DNA of 64,000 bases from Bifidobacterium lemurum (GCF_014898175.1 NZ_CP062948.1:2666001-2730000), one strand, 5' to 3'. Shown: positions 54,646 to 63,926, numbered from the stretch's first letter. Numbers and translations: made by a program. The notes: generated from the letters alone by a model not told the origin.

Positions 54646-57600
54646 AGTAGAATCCTCTCCCCTTGTTCGACGACAGCAACAAGCTTACGGCGATATGCAT
54701 CTAAGAACTCGTCAATGTCCTGCTTGGTTTCCAGTACATCTTTGATATGCGGCTTCGCAATAGTGTTGATATGAACACTACGCCTGACGGGACGATCGAT
54801 CGTTTTCTCAGACTGATCGGAATGCGACACGTTGACCTGAACGGATGCAACGAGCTGATTCATTAGCCGCGGATACTTGTTCTCCTGCGCATCACGAACG
54901 ATCGTCTGAATGTTCCCGATGACCGATGTCTCGTCCAAGCTCCGGCGAATTTGCTGCATGATTCGATCCACTGTGGACTGCATGGACTCAGATGCCGACC
55001 GATATGCGTCAGATTCTCGCATAGACCCAGTGAGTGTGTCGATTGCCGCATAAGCGTTCTGACGCGCCTCATCGACACTGGTCTTTACAGCGGTCTGCAA
55101 CTGCTCAACAAGATCCTTGAATTTGTTGACTGTATTTCCTCGGAACAGTGTCGGGCTTATTGCCAGATCGGATGCTTGGCGGAACAATTGTTGCACATCG
55201 GTAGGCATCAATGGCTCATTAGGCCGATTGCGCTGTAACCACTCATTGTTCGCGGCAAACACTGCCGCTTGACTGCCGTGGAAGAACTCAATAACCGGAT
55301 CGATGACATCATCCTTGGCATCGAGCAATTCTTCAGAACCATGTTCGGCATCGACATCGGTGAATTCATCCAGCAGCCAGGCTTCGCCTTTTCTGGAAGC
55401 GTAGGTGATGGCAGTAATGGGTTCAGACAGGCAATCGATGAATGCGAAATCCGCATGACGTGACTTCAACTCGTTCAAGTCAATAGATTCATCCACCAGC
55501 TTGTTCTTAATCACTGACGCCAAATCCATAGGCATGGTAGGAAGTTCAGATGCAGTCAAGCCGAAGAAATCCCTTGCAAACTCACGTAATTTTGCGACCT
55601 TTCTAGAATCAAAGGTCTTTGGAATGGTCACCAGCATGGATTCCTGCTTTTTCGTGCTGCGTAACATCGCCGCGGCTTCGGTACGTTGCACGGGTTTAGC
55701 ATCCATGGTCAGTTCAATGTTCTCGGCACCATACAGGTAACCGATGCAGGCAAGAACAGCAGCATAGGGCCATCCGTATGGCGCAGCGGCATACTGCACA
55801 ATAATCGCTTTAACCGTCAAAGCAACGTTTTTATCCCTGCTTTCACGAGTAATGAATGACAGCACGTCATCGGATGGACTTTTGAGTTTATCCTCAGCGA
55901 CGTTGGCTTCTGCGAAGGTACCCGGCTGAGTCGCAGCGGCACCAGCGATAACGCCCGCCAGCCCGGACTCCTCATAATGCACTCCACCGAGCATCGGGAA
56001 ATTAGTGTAGTAGCGGCCAATCAATACCTGCATGCCTTCGAGCACATGCGCTTGAGGATCTGTGGCTTTGACCTCGACAATTGCACCGTTGTATACGAAC
56101 GTACCTGCCTTTACGGCGTTACCCACACGAGTACGCAATTCCTTACGTAGATTCTCTTGAGCGGCTCGTTTACCCGCGATGATGCGCTGCCTGCTCTCAG
56201 ACTGGCTTCCGGAATCCGTACGGCGTAGATAAGTCGCGGTTTTCACATGCATACGGATATCGTCAAACAACGTCGTATCAGCATTGTCAAGCAATAATGT
56301 GATGGCATCTCGGGCTCCCATGCTGTTGGTGATGGCATCCGCGCGATCGGCTTCGTCGCCTGATGTCACTACGTTCAACCATATTGAGCGTGGAGTGGTT
56401 TGCTGCACTTGATCGATTTTCAGGCCAAAATCAAAGTCCGCCTTCTGAGGCCCATATTGAACCTTCATTTTGCCAATCACATCGCCTACAAGAATGTTCT
56501 TGAATTCGGCAATCATGTCGGTATGGTCGATATCGACGTTCTTGATTTCCTGCTCAATATCCTGTTCCTCGTTGGTGAGGTACTCGTAGGATTCCCCCAC
56601 ACGCTGCACATAAGTATTTTGCTCAAGCACGCGCAACGCTTCACCAATCTGTCGTTCCAGATCCAACATGTCTCCATTGAACTTGTCGGTCAACAGAATA
56701 CGCAGATTGTGCGGTGTGGCAGGGAACCCGTCTACATGCTTGACCAGCAGCAGCACTTTCAGCAGTCGTACGCAAATATCGTTCACCGCAGGATCAAGCA
56801 CCTTCTCAGCCTGATGGATGCGATAGTTCACCGTGCTCTGGATAGCGTCGCTGATGCCGTCATACAACCTGTCGAACGGAATAAGCTCTCCAAAGGCTGA
56901 TTCTTTGGCTCGCTGCAGCGTGGTGCTGATTGCAGCGAGCATTGAACGCTCCCCCACGGAGGCATGACGTCCATCGAACATATTGTATTGGCTCATACGA
57001 CGCAACGCGGTTTGGAACAGTTCGAACTCATAGTTCACCAGCGGATAGCTTGCAATGAAATCTTCTTCATCGAAAGCTTTCGTGGTGCTGAATTTTGCAG
57101 TATTCGAAGGGAACTCGAACATCGTGCGCATGTTAGGCCCCTGCTCATGCCATAGATTCTGCATCAGGTCAGCGTATTCAGGTTTCTTGGAAAGCAGACG
57201 CTTCTGAATCACCTCAATCACATCGGCGCTGTTGAGCTTGAGCTTAATGGCGAATCGGGCTTGAATCTTGGAGAAATCATACCCCTGCTGTTTGGTGCGG
57301 TCGCCAACGATGGTGTCCATATCTTCCTGCGAGGTAACGACCACCCATGCACGGCCATTGGTTTTCACGGCAAGATCTTCGGCTACGGATTGCAACTGAA
57401 GCATCAGCTCGGTGTTTTGTCCAATGAACTGGCCTACTTCATCCACCAGAAATACGATGCGATGGTTGGGGTCCGGCTGTTGTTCAAGCCAATGCTTCAC
57501 GTCATCGGCGAAATCACCCACAGCGGCGTGATAATTGTTCTCGTATCGCTCGATAATGCTATCTTGCGCGGATTTGCCAGTCACCTCTGCATAAGCCTCA

Positions 57601-58268
57601 CAGATTTCAGCATCCCATAGAATCGCCTCATCGCGACCTTCGCTCCATGGCTTGCCGACTTTCTCGGCAAATGCCGTTTTGAATGCCTCAAGCTGATGAT
57701 TGTTATCCAAATCCCGCTCGAATTTCGCAACATGCGGGGTTTTACCAAAGTATCCACGCGACTCATCGAATACGCGAATAAATGCATACAGCAATGCAGT
57801 GGGGCTGCCCTTGTCCGATTTTTGGTCGATATTGAACAGAATCGAAGTAGCGGGAAACGTCAGCGTGTGTTCCAGTTCGCCGGCAAGCATCGCATTATCC
57901 TGATCATCTGCCTTGGCCATGAACGAGCGGACAATGTTCTCACGGGTCAGAGTGCGGTTCTGCACATCGCTATCAATTAGGCTACGCGGCACATCACCCA
58001 AGATGTGCGACAACATCTTCAGTAAGTGCGATTTACCGGAGCCAAAGAAGCCTGAAATCCAAGCGCCATTTTGCGAATGGTTAGACGGATCGTTATACGC
58101 GCCGAGGAAAGTCTCCAGATTCTGCTGAATCTCGCCGGTCAACACGTACTCGTCGACTTCGTCGATCAAATCCCTCTCATCATTGGCTTTGATGACACCG
58201 TTGATCTTCTTATCGATGTTCTTGACAAACAAATCCGCAAACGTAATCTGCCGAGTTTCCTTGTCCAT
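54642..58268 (-). CDS. brxC: BREX P-loop protein BrxC
   Basis: A 1208-residue ATPase and core BREX component. The N-terminus ITFADLFVKNIDKKINGVIK is typical. Walker A is ISGFFGSGKSHLLKMLSHIL near residue 72, Walker B is HRIVFLVDEVGQFIGQNTEL near 270, and WVVVTSQEDMDTIVG near 310 is the following strand with sensor residues. The second half is mostly helical, with a coiled-coil near residues 1080-1160. PglX begins four bases before its end. The 67-base gap to brxB suggests one transcript. Confidence 0.95.
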   Translation of the reverse strand: MDKETRQITFADLFVKNIDKKINGVIKANDERDLIDEVDEYVLTGEIQQNLETFLGAYNDPSNHSQNGAWISGFFGSGKSHLLKMLSHILGDVPRSLIDSDVQNRTLTRENIVRSFMAKADDQDNAMLAGELEHTLTFPATSILFNIDQKSDKGSPTALLYAFIRVFDESRGYFGKTPHVAKFERDLDNNHQLEAFKTAFAEKVGKPWSEGRDEAILWDAEICEAYAEVTGKSAQDSIIERYENNYHAAVGDFADDVKHWLEQQPDPNHRIVFLVDEVGQFIGQNTELMLQLQSVAEDLAVKTNGRAWVVVTSQEDMDTIVGDRTKQQGYDFSKIQARFAIKLKLNSADVIEVIQKRLLSKKPEYADLMQNLWHEQGPNMRTMFEFPSNTAKFSTTKAFDEEDFIASYPLVNYEFELFQTALRRMSQYNMFDGRHASVGERSMLAAISTTLQRAKESAFGELIPFDRLYDGISDAIQSTVNYRIHQAEKVLDPAVNDICVRLLKVLLLVKHVDGFPATPHNLRILLTDKFNGDMLDLERQIGEALRVLEQNTYVQRVGESYEYLTNEEQDIEQEIKNVDIDHTDMIAEFKNILVGDVIGKMKVQYGPQKADFDFGLKIDQVQQTTPRSIWLNVVTSGDEADRADAITNSMGARDAITLLLDNADTTLFDDIRMHVKTATYLRRTDSGSQSESRQRIIAGKRAAQENLRKELRTRVGNAVKAGTFVYNGAIVEVKATDPQAHVLEGMQVLIGRYYTNFPMLGGVHYEESGLAGVIAGAAATQPGTFAEANVAEDKLKSPSDDVLSFITRESRDKNVALTVKAIIVQYAAAPYGWPYAAVLACIGYLYGAENIELTMDAKPVQRTEAAAMLRSTKKQESMLVTIPKTFDSRKVAKLREFARDFFGLTASELPTMPMDLASVIKNKLVDESIDLNELKSRHADFAFIDCLSEPITAITYASRKGEAWLLDEFTDVDAEHGSEELLDAKDDVIDPVIEFFHGSQAAVFAANNEWLQRNRPNEPLMPTDVQQLFRQASDLAISPTLFRGNTVNKFKDLVEQLQTAVKTSVDEARQNAYAAIDTLTGSMRESDAYRSASESMQSTVDRIMQQIRRSLDETSVIGNIQTIVRDAQENKYPRLMNQLVASVQVNVSHSDQSEKTIDRPVRRSVHINTIAKPHIKDVLETKQDIDEFLDAYRRKLVAVVEQGERILL

Positions 58269-58335
58269 GCCAATCCACCCTTCTCGTGTTGATTATTCCA
58301 TTGCCGGTCTTATGCGAGTATTGATAGCCACCGCA

Positions 58336-59022
58336 TTATGCACTCATCTCCATAAGGTCTCTCGCCCGGTAATAGTTGTCTTCTGGCAGACAACCGAACA
58401 ACGTCATGGTCGAACCGGAAACGGATCTGCTGGCGTATACGCCAGGATAAAACAGCACCAACGGGCAATCATCAATACGTCCCTGAAGCGTATTCAGTAA
58501 CGTATGAGCCCTCACATAGGGGTAGACCTTACCCACACCGGTGATGAATAGAATATCCGCATTGCCTTGCGATCTCGCCTCTTCGTAATGACGGCTGATA
58601 AGGTCGGGAACTTGTTTCGCATCCGCTCCCAACATGTTGTTCAACAGGCTAAGGAATTTATCTTCTCGAACATTCGAGGACACGATTTGATGACGCCTTG
58701 CTTCGATATCGAGAACTTTATCGAGCACCTTACGCTGTTGCAATGCTTCGATGATGATGTCGTAAAGGTCTAAAATCAATACTTTCGGAGCGAAATCACC
58801 GGCACGTTGAGGTGTCATGGTCTGCAATTGCGAAACCAACGTCGGAATATGCTCTATAACCTCGAGTTCCTGTTCGGGCGGATAATCGTAGATGTAAAAC
58901 GCCTGTTCGCCAGCCAAACCGCTCCCCTTGCGGAACGATTCGTCTTCCATAATTCGACGAAGCTTCGCGAAATCCTCATCGATATTGCGTCGCTCATCGA
59001 TGCTGGTCACATCGTCGGACAT
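58336..59022 (-). CDS. brxB: BREX protein BrxB (DUF1788)
   Basis: A 228-residue protein of the DUF1788 family, a BREX core component of unknown biochemical activity. FYIYDYPPEQELEVIEHIPT near residue 45, KVLILDLYDIIIEALQQRKV near 85, and DILFITGVGKVYPYVRAHTL near 155 with LVLFYPGVY are the conserved segments. The pattern of hydrophobic strands and helices suggests a small alpha/beta fold. It lies between brxA (36 bases upstream) and brxC. Confidence 0.93.
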   Translation of the reverse strand: MSDDVTSIDERRNIDEDFAKLRRIMEDESFRKGSGLAGEQAFYIYDYPPEQELEVIEHIPTLVSQLQTMTPQRAGDFAPKVLILDLYDIIIEALQQRKVLDKVLDIEARRHQIVSSNVREDKFLSLLNNMLGADAKQVPDLISRHYEEARSQGNADILFITGVGKVYPYVRAHTLLNTLQGRIDDCPLVLFYPGVYASRSVSGSTMTLFGCLPEDNYYRARDLMEMSA

Positions 59023-59058
59023 CTGTCATCCTTCCTGCTCTGATGCACTGATTCCAGG

Positions 59059-59799
59059 CTACGCGAGGGAGGTTCCTCGCATCGGGAAGAAGTCGAACGA
59101 ATCTGCCCTTCTCATAAGAATACTGGTCATCTCGCGGCTGAGCAGTGAAGGCCTAATAGTGTCGTCCTCTTTGCACAACAAGTCTGCCTCAAACATGGCC
59201 TTGAACACATTCGAGCGCAGTTTTGCAATCGTTGCTGAACTCAAATCATCAACTTCAGGATGCCACAACGACTTGTCCAACATAAACCGGTCATAATCAT
59301 CATGTGTAACCGTCGCCTTTCCCAACAAATAATGCTCTCTCAATACTTCATTCGCGAATTCGCCAACGATAGCGTAATAGCGACACATCGCCACCCACAT
59401 CAATGCCTGACGATCCGGTAGTGGGCTATCTTCATCAGCAAGATGGCGAAGCTCCTGCCATGTGAGAGCACTCAGCCGCTTGATGACCTCACGCACAGTA
59501 CGCACACTCGCTGAATACGTACGAATGCTTAAAACATTCTCGTCAACCGCCCGCTGCCGTACCTTGACAACTTGTTCGCCTACTTCAACCGCTTCAGCAG
59601 CTAAAGCTGCATTCACACCCGTATTCGGGTTCGATTCGAGAGCTTCCACAGCATCATTAGAAGTCATATCGGTGCGGGAGCCACATTCAGCCAATAAAAG
59701 CGAGGCAATAGTCTGTCCCTGCGAGACCAACAGACCGCCCACCGTAAAGGAAAGCCGATAACGTCCGTCCTGCAACGTCTCCGCACCATATGACGCCAT
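59059..59799 (-). CDS. brxA: BREX protein BrxA (DUF1819)
   Basis: A 246-residue protein of the DUF1819 family, related to NusB-like fold proteins and reported to bind DNA. YRLSFTVGGLLVSQGQTIAS near the N-terminus, SVRTVREVIKRLSALTWQEL near 105, and ALMWVAMCRYYAIVGEFANE near 130 match the family. It is the first gene of the BREX operon; about 290 AT-rich bases upstream separate it from a divergent membrane-protein gene and must contain the promoter. Confidence 0.93.
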   Translation of the reverse strand: MASYGAETLQDGRYRLSFTVGGLLVSQGQTIASLLLAECGSRTDMTSNDAVEALESNPNTGVNAALAAEAVEVGEQVVKVRQRAVDENVLSIRTYSASVRTVREVIKRLSALTWQELRHLADEDSPLPDRQALMWVAMCRYYAIVGEFANEVLREHYLLGKATVTHDDYDRFMLDKSLWHPEVDDLSSATIAKLRSNVFKAMFEADLLCKEDDTIRPSLLSREMTSILMRRADSFDFFPMRGTSLA

Positions 59800-60086
59800 A
59801 TCAGTCTTTCTCCCCCTTTACTCAAGCAAGCAGAATACCTCAGGATACAACAAAGTATCGAATAATTGAATCTTCTACCGAACTGGGACTGAGACTTCAT
59901 AACATGTTTCAGCGATAATCCTCAATAACCAGTCTACGTCGTAACACGCCCTCTCAGAGGTAATCTCATAATTCGGCGATAACGCTCACAATATGCAAAA
60001 CATCAACTAAACCCTGCACCAGCACGAATGGGCACTCGTTTCAGTAAACTCAATAAAGCTCGTTCAAGATCGAAGGATAAACAAGT

Positions 60087-61064
60087 ATGTTCATTACATG
60101 GTCGATGGTCATAATCACTGCCGCTGTGGCAATGTACGCTTGTTTTCTGCTCATAAAGCGTAGAGATCGTCAACCAGCAATCAACTCCTATATGCCACTC
60201 AGCGCGATTGTCGCGGGACAATCTTCAGGATTCTTCAGACAGATTGTTCTTCGATTCACGCCAATTATCATTATTCTCATCGCGGAATTAGCAGTTCTAT
60301 CAGAGATGAAAGTTGATTTCGCTGCAAAAATGATGGCGCTTTTCATGTCCACATTATTGTTCTCAATCGCAACATACGGGGTATCCGCAGCAAAAGCTTT
60401 TGGCTTTGGCGAAAGATTATTAAACATTTCCGTGATACTTCTTAATTGCATTCTGTCTGTCGCTCTCGGAATAACATCCCTTTCTTTTGACTACTCATGT
60501 CTTGCGCCATCGAATTTTTCCTCAATGATTGATAGTCTGTGGTCTTCATTATCCGTTGCTCTTGTGATTATCGTATTCTTCGAACTTCTCCGTAATGATC
60601 CAGAAGAAAAACAAACCGAATCGAATGCCCTACAAGGACGCAAAGAGACCTTAATCATACGTTCTTTTAGCCAACAGGTCCAACGTTATATCAGCGTCAT
60701 CAAACAGGAATCGCAGAAGCAATCCGCTTCTCCTTCTTTGCTAACCTCAATTCTCATTTACGAAGATCTCAACAGGCCAAAATGGATACGGACAGTGGAG
60801 AACCTGCTAGTGGCAATTCCTGGTACCAAGCTCACTGTTGGTATTGCACAAGTCGAATCAACAGTCCCGCTATCAGACGAAGAGAGCATCTCTAATGCAG
60901 CGCAGCGTTTGTTCAACACTCAGCAAGAAGACATCAGCCAAATGGTGGGGGCGGTAATAAAATACAATCAGTCTGAGCAATACGTAGGCGCAGTGATGGA
61001 AATATTCAGCGTTCTCAAACGATATAACCTATTGCAAGAGAACTCCCAAAATCAGACATCATAG
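60087..61064 (+). CDS. Multi-pass membrane protein divergent from brxA, unknown function
   Basis: A 325-residue protein with an N-terminal helix (MFITWSMVIITAAVAMYACF), a cluster of three or four more (FTPIIIILIAELAVLSEM; ALFMSTLLFSIATYGVS; NISVILLNCILSVALGITSL; LSVALVIIVFFELLR) and a soluble C-terminal domain from about 195. That domain contains LLTSILIYEDLNRPKWIRTV and TKLTVGIAQVESTVPLSDEE, which I cannot assign. The gene is AT-rich like the OLD-type gene and is divergent from brxA, which suggests an accessory gene of the island. A metallopeptidase remnant abuts its stop. Confidence 0.65.
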   Translation: MFITWSMVIITAAVAMYACFLLIKRRDRQPAINSYMPLSAIVAGQSSGFFRQIVLRFTPIIIILIAELAVLSEMKVDFAAKMMALFMSTLLFSIATYGVSAAKAFGFGERLLNISVILLNCILSVALGITSLSFDYSCLAPSNFSSMIDSLWSSLSVALVIIVFFELLRNDPEEKQTESNALQGRKETLIIRSFSQQVQRYISVIKQESQKQSASPSLLTSILIYEDLNRPKWIRTVENLLVAIPGTKLTVGIAQVESTVPLSDEESISNAAQRLFNTQQEDISQMVGAVIKYNQSEQYVGAVMEIFSVLKRYNLLQENSQNQTS

Positions 61065-61203
61065 ATTCTCGCTATCATCAAGACCAAGGCGGTGACCAAT
61101 CTCGTGAATCATGGTGGAGCCGATCATGCACACCAGCTGCTGGTAGGCAGAGGCAGACATGTTTGCGTAGACTTTGAAGATCGCTAATGTCAGGTATCAC
61201 GCC
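61059..61203 (-). pseudogene. Metallopeptidase gene fragment 1
   Basis: On the minus strand the sequence encodes GVIPDIS, then after a one-base shift IFKVYANMSASAYQQL and STMIHEIGHRLGLDDSENL. It is clearly homologous to the C-terminal part of the intact gene at 63079-63453, including the zinc motif HEIGH. It lacks the N-terminus and is frameshifted. Confidence 0.75.
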
Positions 61204-61278
61204 GCTATCATGTTTGAGAACAATGGCATGTCAATAATGCGAGGGTAAGTTAGATTCCATCATGATGAAGGAGTCGTC

Positions 61279-61575
61279 ATGATCTCACATGTATACAGCC
61301 ATGATGAACTTCGCGAACTCATCGTTCCCATGTCGTCGCATTACGGCATGAAATCGGCACGCTTATTCGGCTCCTACGCGCGCAATGAGGCAACATCGAT
61401 TTCAGACATCGACGTGTTGTTGGAAGGCAATCCCGGATTCAGCCCATTGAACGTATTCGCCATGGCCGAAGAACTACGAGAGAAGTCCGGCAAAGATGTG
61501 GACATGTACGAACTGAGCGAACTCAACGACGGACCGTTCCGCAACGCCGTATTCAAGGACGCGGTGCTGCTATGA
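61279..61575 (+). CDS. MNT-type nucleotidyltransferase, antitoxin-like
   Basis: A 98-residue minimal nucleotidyltransferase. The active-site motif LFGSYARNEATSISDIDVLL (GSxAR plus the DxD aspartates) is at residues 29-48, and DVDMYELSEL near 73 supplies the third acidic residue. Such proteins act as MntA antitoxins that AMPylate a HEPN toxin. GAAGGAG supports the start. Its stop overlaps the ATG of the next gene (ATGA), the usual MNT-HEPN arrangement, but the partner is truncated. Confidence 0.85.
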   Translation: MISHVYSHDELRELIVPMSSHYGMKSARLFGSYARNEATSISDIDVLLEGNPGFSPLNVFAMAEELREKSGKDVDMYELSELNDGPFRNAVFKDAVLL

Positions 61576-61745
61576 ACGAGAAAGACCCGCATAAGCTCCG
61601 GCGCATCGTAGAAATCGGACGCAAGCACAGAGCAAACCATCATCCACAACAACAAGTATCCATGCGAATGGAGGGAATCGTCGTCGACACCGAAGTAGCG
61701 GCCGCCCCGCCTCGCATCACAAGCCCGGTCTTCCCGCAATCATAA
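61572..61745 (+). pseudogene. Truncated partner gene of the MNT protein, probably HEPN
   Basis: The ATG overlaps the MNT stop codon and the frame opens NEKDPHKLRRIVEIGRKHRA, a plausible start of a HEPN-type protein. After about 20 codons the sequence becomes remnant DNA of the metallopeptidase gene, read from the wrong strand, and it stops at 57 residues. The HEPN catalytic Rx4-6H motif is absent. The identity of the lost part is inferred from the neighbour. Confidence 0.5.
61654..61703 (-). pseudogene. Metallopeptidase gene fragment 2
   Basis: The minus strand encodes RYFGVDDDSLHSHGY, matching the C-terminal residues of the intact metallopeptidase (HYFGLDDDYLHSHGY). Only this tail remains. 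It is a third copy of the gene's 3' end within 2.4 kb. Confidence 0.7.
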
Positions 61746-62900
61746 TGTCAGCTGCGGTATATCACCGATGGTCAGTAGTCTTCCGAAAGAGGTTTCCATA
61801 GAGTCACGCCCGCCGTACACCACGATGCGTTGCGCCAAATCCAATCCCATGATTTCGGACAACTTTGAGATTGTGGCGAAAGCATGCGAATCATAAGTCG
61901 CGGAAGCCTTCACTTCGACTGCATAGCGAACGGCCCCGCCCTTCTCGATGATCAGGTCGATTTCCTGCTGTTTATCATCACGCCAATAGTACAAGCGTGG
62001 AGTTCTTCCACGTACGGCATACGCCTTCATGATTTCCGATACCACGGCGTTCTCAAACAGAGGACCGCGATACTTGCTCATCATCAACTCATCATCACTT
62101 TCCAGATCGAGTAGATAGCTAGCCAATCCAGTGTCATAAAAATACAGTTTCGGCGCCTTGATCAATCGTTTGCCGAAGTTCTTATGGTAAGGATGCAACC
62201 TGAAGGCGATGAAACTGGATTCCAACATCGAAATCCACTCCTCGACGGTCTTTGCGTTGACGCCACAAGCGGAAGCCATGGCGCTATAGTTGACCACCTC
62301 GCCGACCCGAACTGCGCACTGCACAAGAAAGTCGCGGAATTGAGACAGCTTACGCACACCCAACTCTTCACGGACATCCCGCTCCACATACGTAGACACG
62401 TAGTTCGGAAAATAGTCAATAGGATCAAGACCAATGTCGTAAATTCGCGGATAACCGCCTCTGCGAACCCACATATCCATGCCCATGTCAGCATTCGCCA
62501 ACTCGCTATGAGACAACGGCATCAGGTGAAGAACCGATGCCCTCCCGGCCAATGACTGTGAGATGCCTTGCATCAGCAGAAAATTCTGCGATCCGGATAA
62601 GATGAACTGTCCCGGCTCCTGCCCCCGCTCATCGACGATGCCTTGCAGGTAAGAGAACAACTGCGGCACACGCTGCGCCTCATCGAATATGGCATGGTTG
62701 TTGTATCTGGCAAGAAATGTCAGGGGATCATTCACAGCGAGACTTTGCGCATCGGGGTTCTCTAACGACACGTAATCATACTGAGGAAACTGCTCACGGA
62801 TCAACGTAGTTTTGCCGCTCTGCCTTGTGCCCGTCAAAGTAAGGATAGGAAACTGTTGAAACTGCCGAATCATGGTCGGCGTAATAGCCCGCGGAATCAT
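61740..62900 (-). CDS. AAA family ATPase with DUF4143 domain
   Basis: A 386-residue ATPase of the AAA_14/DUF4143 type. Walker A is LTLTGTRQSGKTTLIREQFP near residue 21, Walker B is HAIFDEAQRVPQLFSYLQG near 73, and FILSGSQNFLLMQGISQSLA with GRASVL follows. The C-terminal DUF4143 part has FENAVVSEIMKAY and YYWRDDKQQEIDLIIEKGG, a PD-(D/E)xK-like nuclease motif with VEVKAS near 325. The family is scattered by horizontal transfer and its role is unclear. Four 22-bp tandem repeats lie just upstream, and metallopeptidase sequences lie on both sides. Confidence 0.88.
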   Translation of the reverse strand: MIPRAITPTMIRQFQQFPILTLTGTRQSGKTTLIREQFPQYDYVSLENPDAQSLAVNDPLTFLARYNNHAIFDEAQRVPQLFSYLQGIVDERGQEPGQFILSGSQNFLLMQGISQSLAGRASVLHLMPLSHSELANADMGMDMWVRRGGYPRIYDIGLDPIDYFPNYVSTYVERDVREELGVRKLSQFRDFLVQCAVRVGEVVNYSAMASACGVNAKTVEEWISMLESSFIAFRLHPYHKNFGKRLIKAPKLYFYDTGLASYLLDLESDDELMMSKYRGPLFENAVVSEIMKAYAVRGRTPRLYYWRDDKQQEIDLIIEKGGAVRYAVEVKASATYDSHAFATISKLSEIMGLDLAQRIVVYGGRDSMETSFGRLLTIGDIPQLTL

Positions 62901-62954
62901 CGAGTCGCCTTTCCTTCAACTTATGGCATCATCTAATCCAGATTAACACGCTTT

Positions 62955-63042
62955 CTATTCCCGATTTACACCTATTCTATTCCTGATTTACACCCACTCT
63001 ATTCCCGATTTACATGCATGCTATTCCCGATTTACACCAACG
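62955..63042. repeat. 22-bp tandem repeat, four units
   Basis: CTATTCCCGATTTACACC and close variants start at 62955, 62977, 62999 and 63021, an exact 22-bp period with four to six variable bases ending each unit. They lie 55 bases upstream of the DUF4143 ATPase gene and could be regulatory iterons. Confidence 0.85.
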
Positions 63043-63078
63043 GTTCCAGCCGATCTAATGCACACACCCGTATCCATA

Positions 63079-63453
63079 TCAGTACCCGTGCGAATGGAGG
63101 TAGTCGTCGTCGAGGCCGAAATAGTGGCCGATCTCGTGGATCACGGTGATGCCGATCTGGTGGACGAGCTGCTGACGGGTGGAGCAGACACGTTCGTGTG
63201 GGCCTTTGAAGATGGTGATGATGTCGGGCATCACACCGCCGTAACTGGTGGTGCGCTGCGTAATCGGCACGCCTTCATACAAACCCAGCAACTCGCCGTG
63301 GGAGCCGCACATGGAGGCGAGCTCGCGCTCGTTCGGTTCGTCGGCCATGGCGATGCCCACATTGTCGAGCACTTCGCGGAACCGTTCGGGAATCGAATCC
63401 AACGCCTCCTCGACCGCGGCCGCGAACTCGTCATCCGTCATTCTCAACGCCAT
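63079..63453 (-). CDS. Zincin-type metallopeptidase family protein
   Basis: A 124-residue protein of the minimal zincin family (PF06262 type). TDDEFAAAVEEALDSIPERF is the N-terminal helix pair, LLGLYEGVPITQRTTSYGGV with MPDIITIFKGP is the central sheet, and VIHEIGHYFGLDDDYLHSHG near the C-terminus holds the HExxH zinc site with the following Asp as third ligand. The function is unknown; the protein is short and cytoplasmic. Two broken copies lie at 61059-61203 and 61654-61703. Confidence 0.88.
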   Translation of the reverse strand: MALRMTDDEFAAAVEEALDSIPERFREVLDNVGIAMADEPNERELASMCGSHGELLGLYEGVPITQRTTSYGGVMPDIITIFKGPHERVCSTRQQLVHQIGITVIHEIGHYFGLDDDYLHSHGY

Positions 63454-63566
63454 ATCAGCACTCTTTCACTGTGTTGTCACGCCCTTCAACCATACCCAAT
63501 CATCTCAGCGTGCACATTTTCCAACACAAAATAGCCTGTCGTCTGCCACTTTCCAACATGAAACAG

Positions 63567-63609
63567 GGGTTTGGCTGCACGTTTTCCAACATGTCGGGCA
63601 GCCAAACCC
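63567..63609. terminator. Hairpin between the edge gene and the metallopeptidase gene
   Basis: GGGTTTGGCTGC pairs perfectly with GCAGCCAAACCC around a 19-base loop, just downstream of the gene at 63618. There is no clear T run, so terminator function is tentative. TTTCCAACA recurs at about 63519, 63550 and 63584. Confidence 0.5.
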
Positions 63610-63617
63610 GTGCGGAC

Positions 63618-63926
63618 TCAGTCGAACAGCGGGTCGTTGGGGTCGATGATGGGCAGGCGTTCACCGGCCTCCTCAGGAGTCTGGCCGCCATAGGCGCGAT
63701 GCGGCAACACGGCCCATGCATCAAGGAACACACCGATCAGCAGCTCACGTCTAATACCCGGGTCCAACATCGCGGCGTCGACACCGAAATCAAACAATCC
63801 CACCAACAGCTCAGCCGGATTCGTCCGAATCGGGGCATAATAAATCGACGCGGCCAGCTCTTCCCAACGCACCATGCAGTCACCCAGAATCGTCAGCGCC
63901 CTGCACCGGTCGCGTACCAAACGCAC
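63618..63926 (-). CDS. Hypothetical protein, probably a 5'-truncated gene
   Basis: A 102-residue open frame starting at GTG, or 85 residues from an ATG at 63875. The product is helical with LGDCMVRWEELAASIYYAPI and LDAWAVLPHRAYGGQTPEEA; I recognise no family. A TAG at 63936-63938 lies just upstream in frame, and the frame before it remains open to the window edge with coding-like text (RMHSYGEVRLDDA), so the gene may be broken by that stop. A hairpin follows its end. Confidence 0.45.
   Translation of the reverse strand: MRLVRDRCRALTILGDCMVRWEELAASIYYAPIRTNPAELLVGLFDFGVDAAMLDPGIRRELLIGVFLDAWAVLPHRAYGGQTPEEAGERLPIIDPNDPLFD

Noticed and set aside
62955..63042. CRISPR array
   Set aside because: The 22-bp units are contiguous with only four to six variable bases and no spacers of CRISPR length; no cas genes are near.
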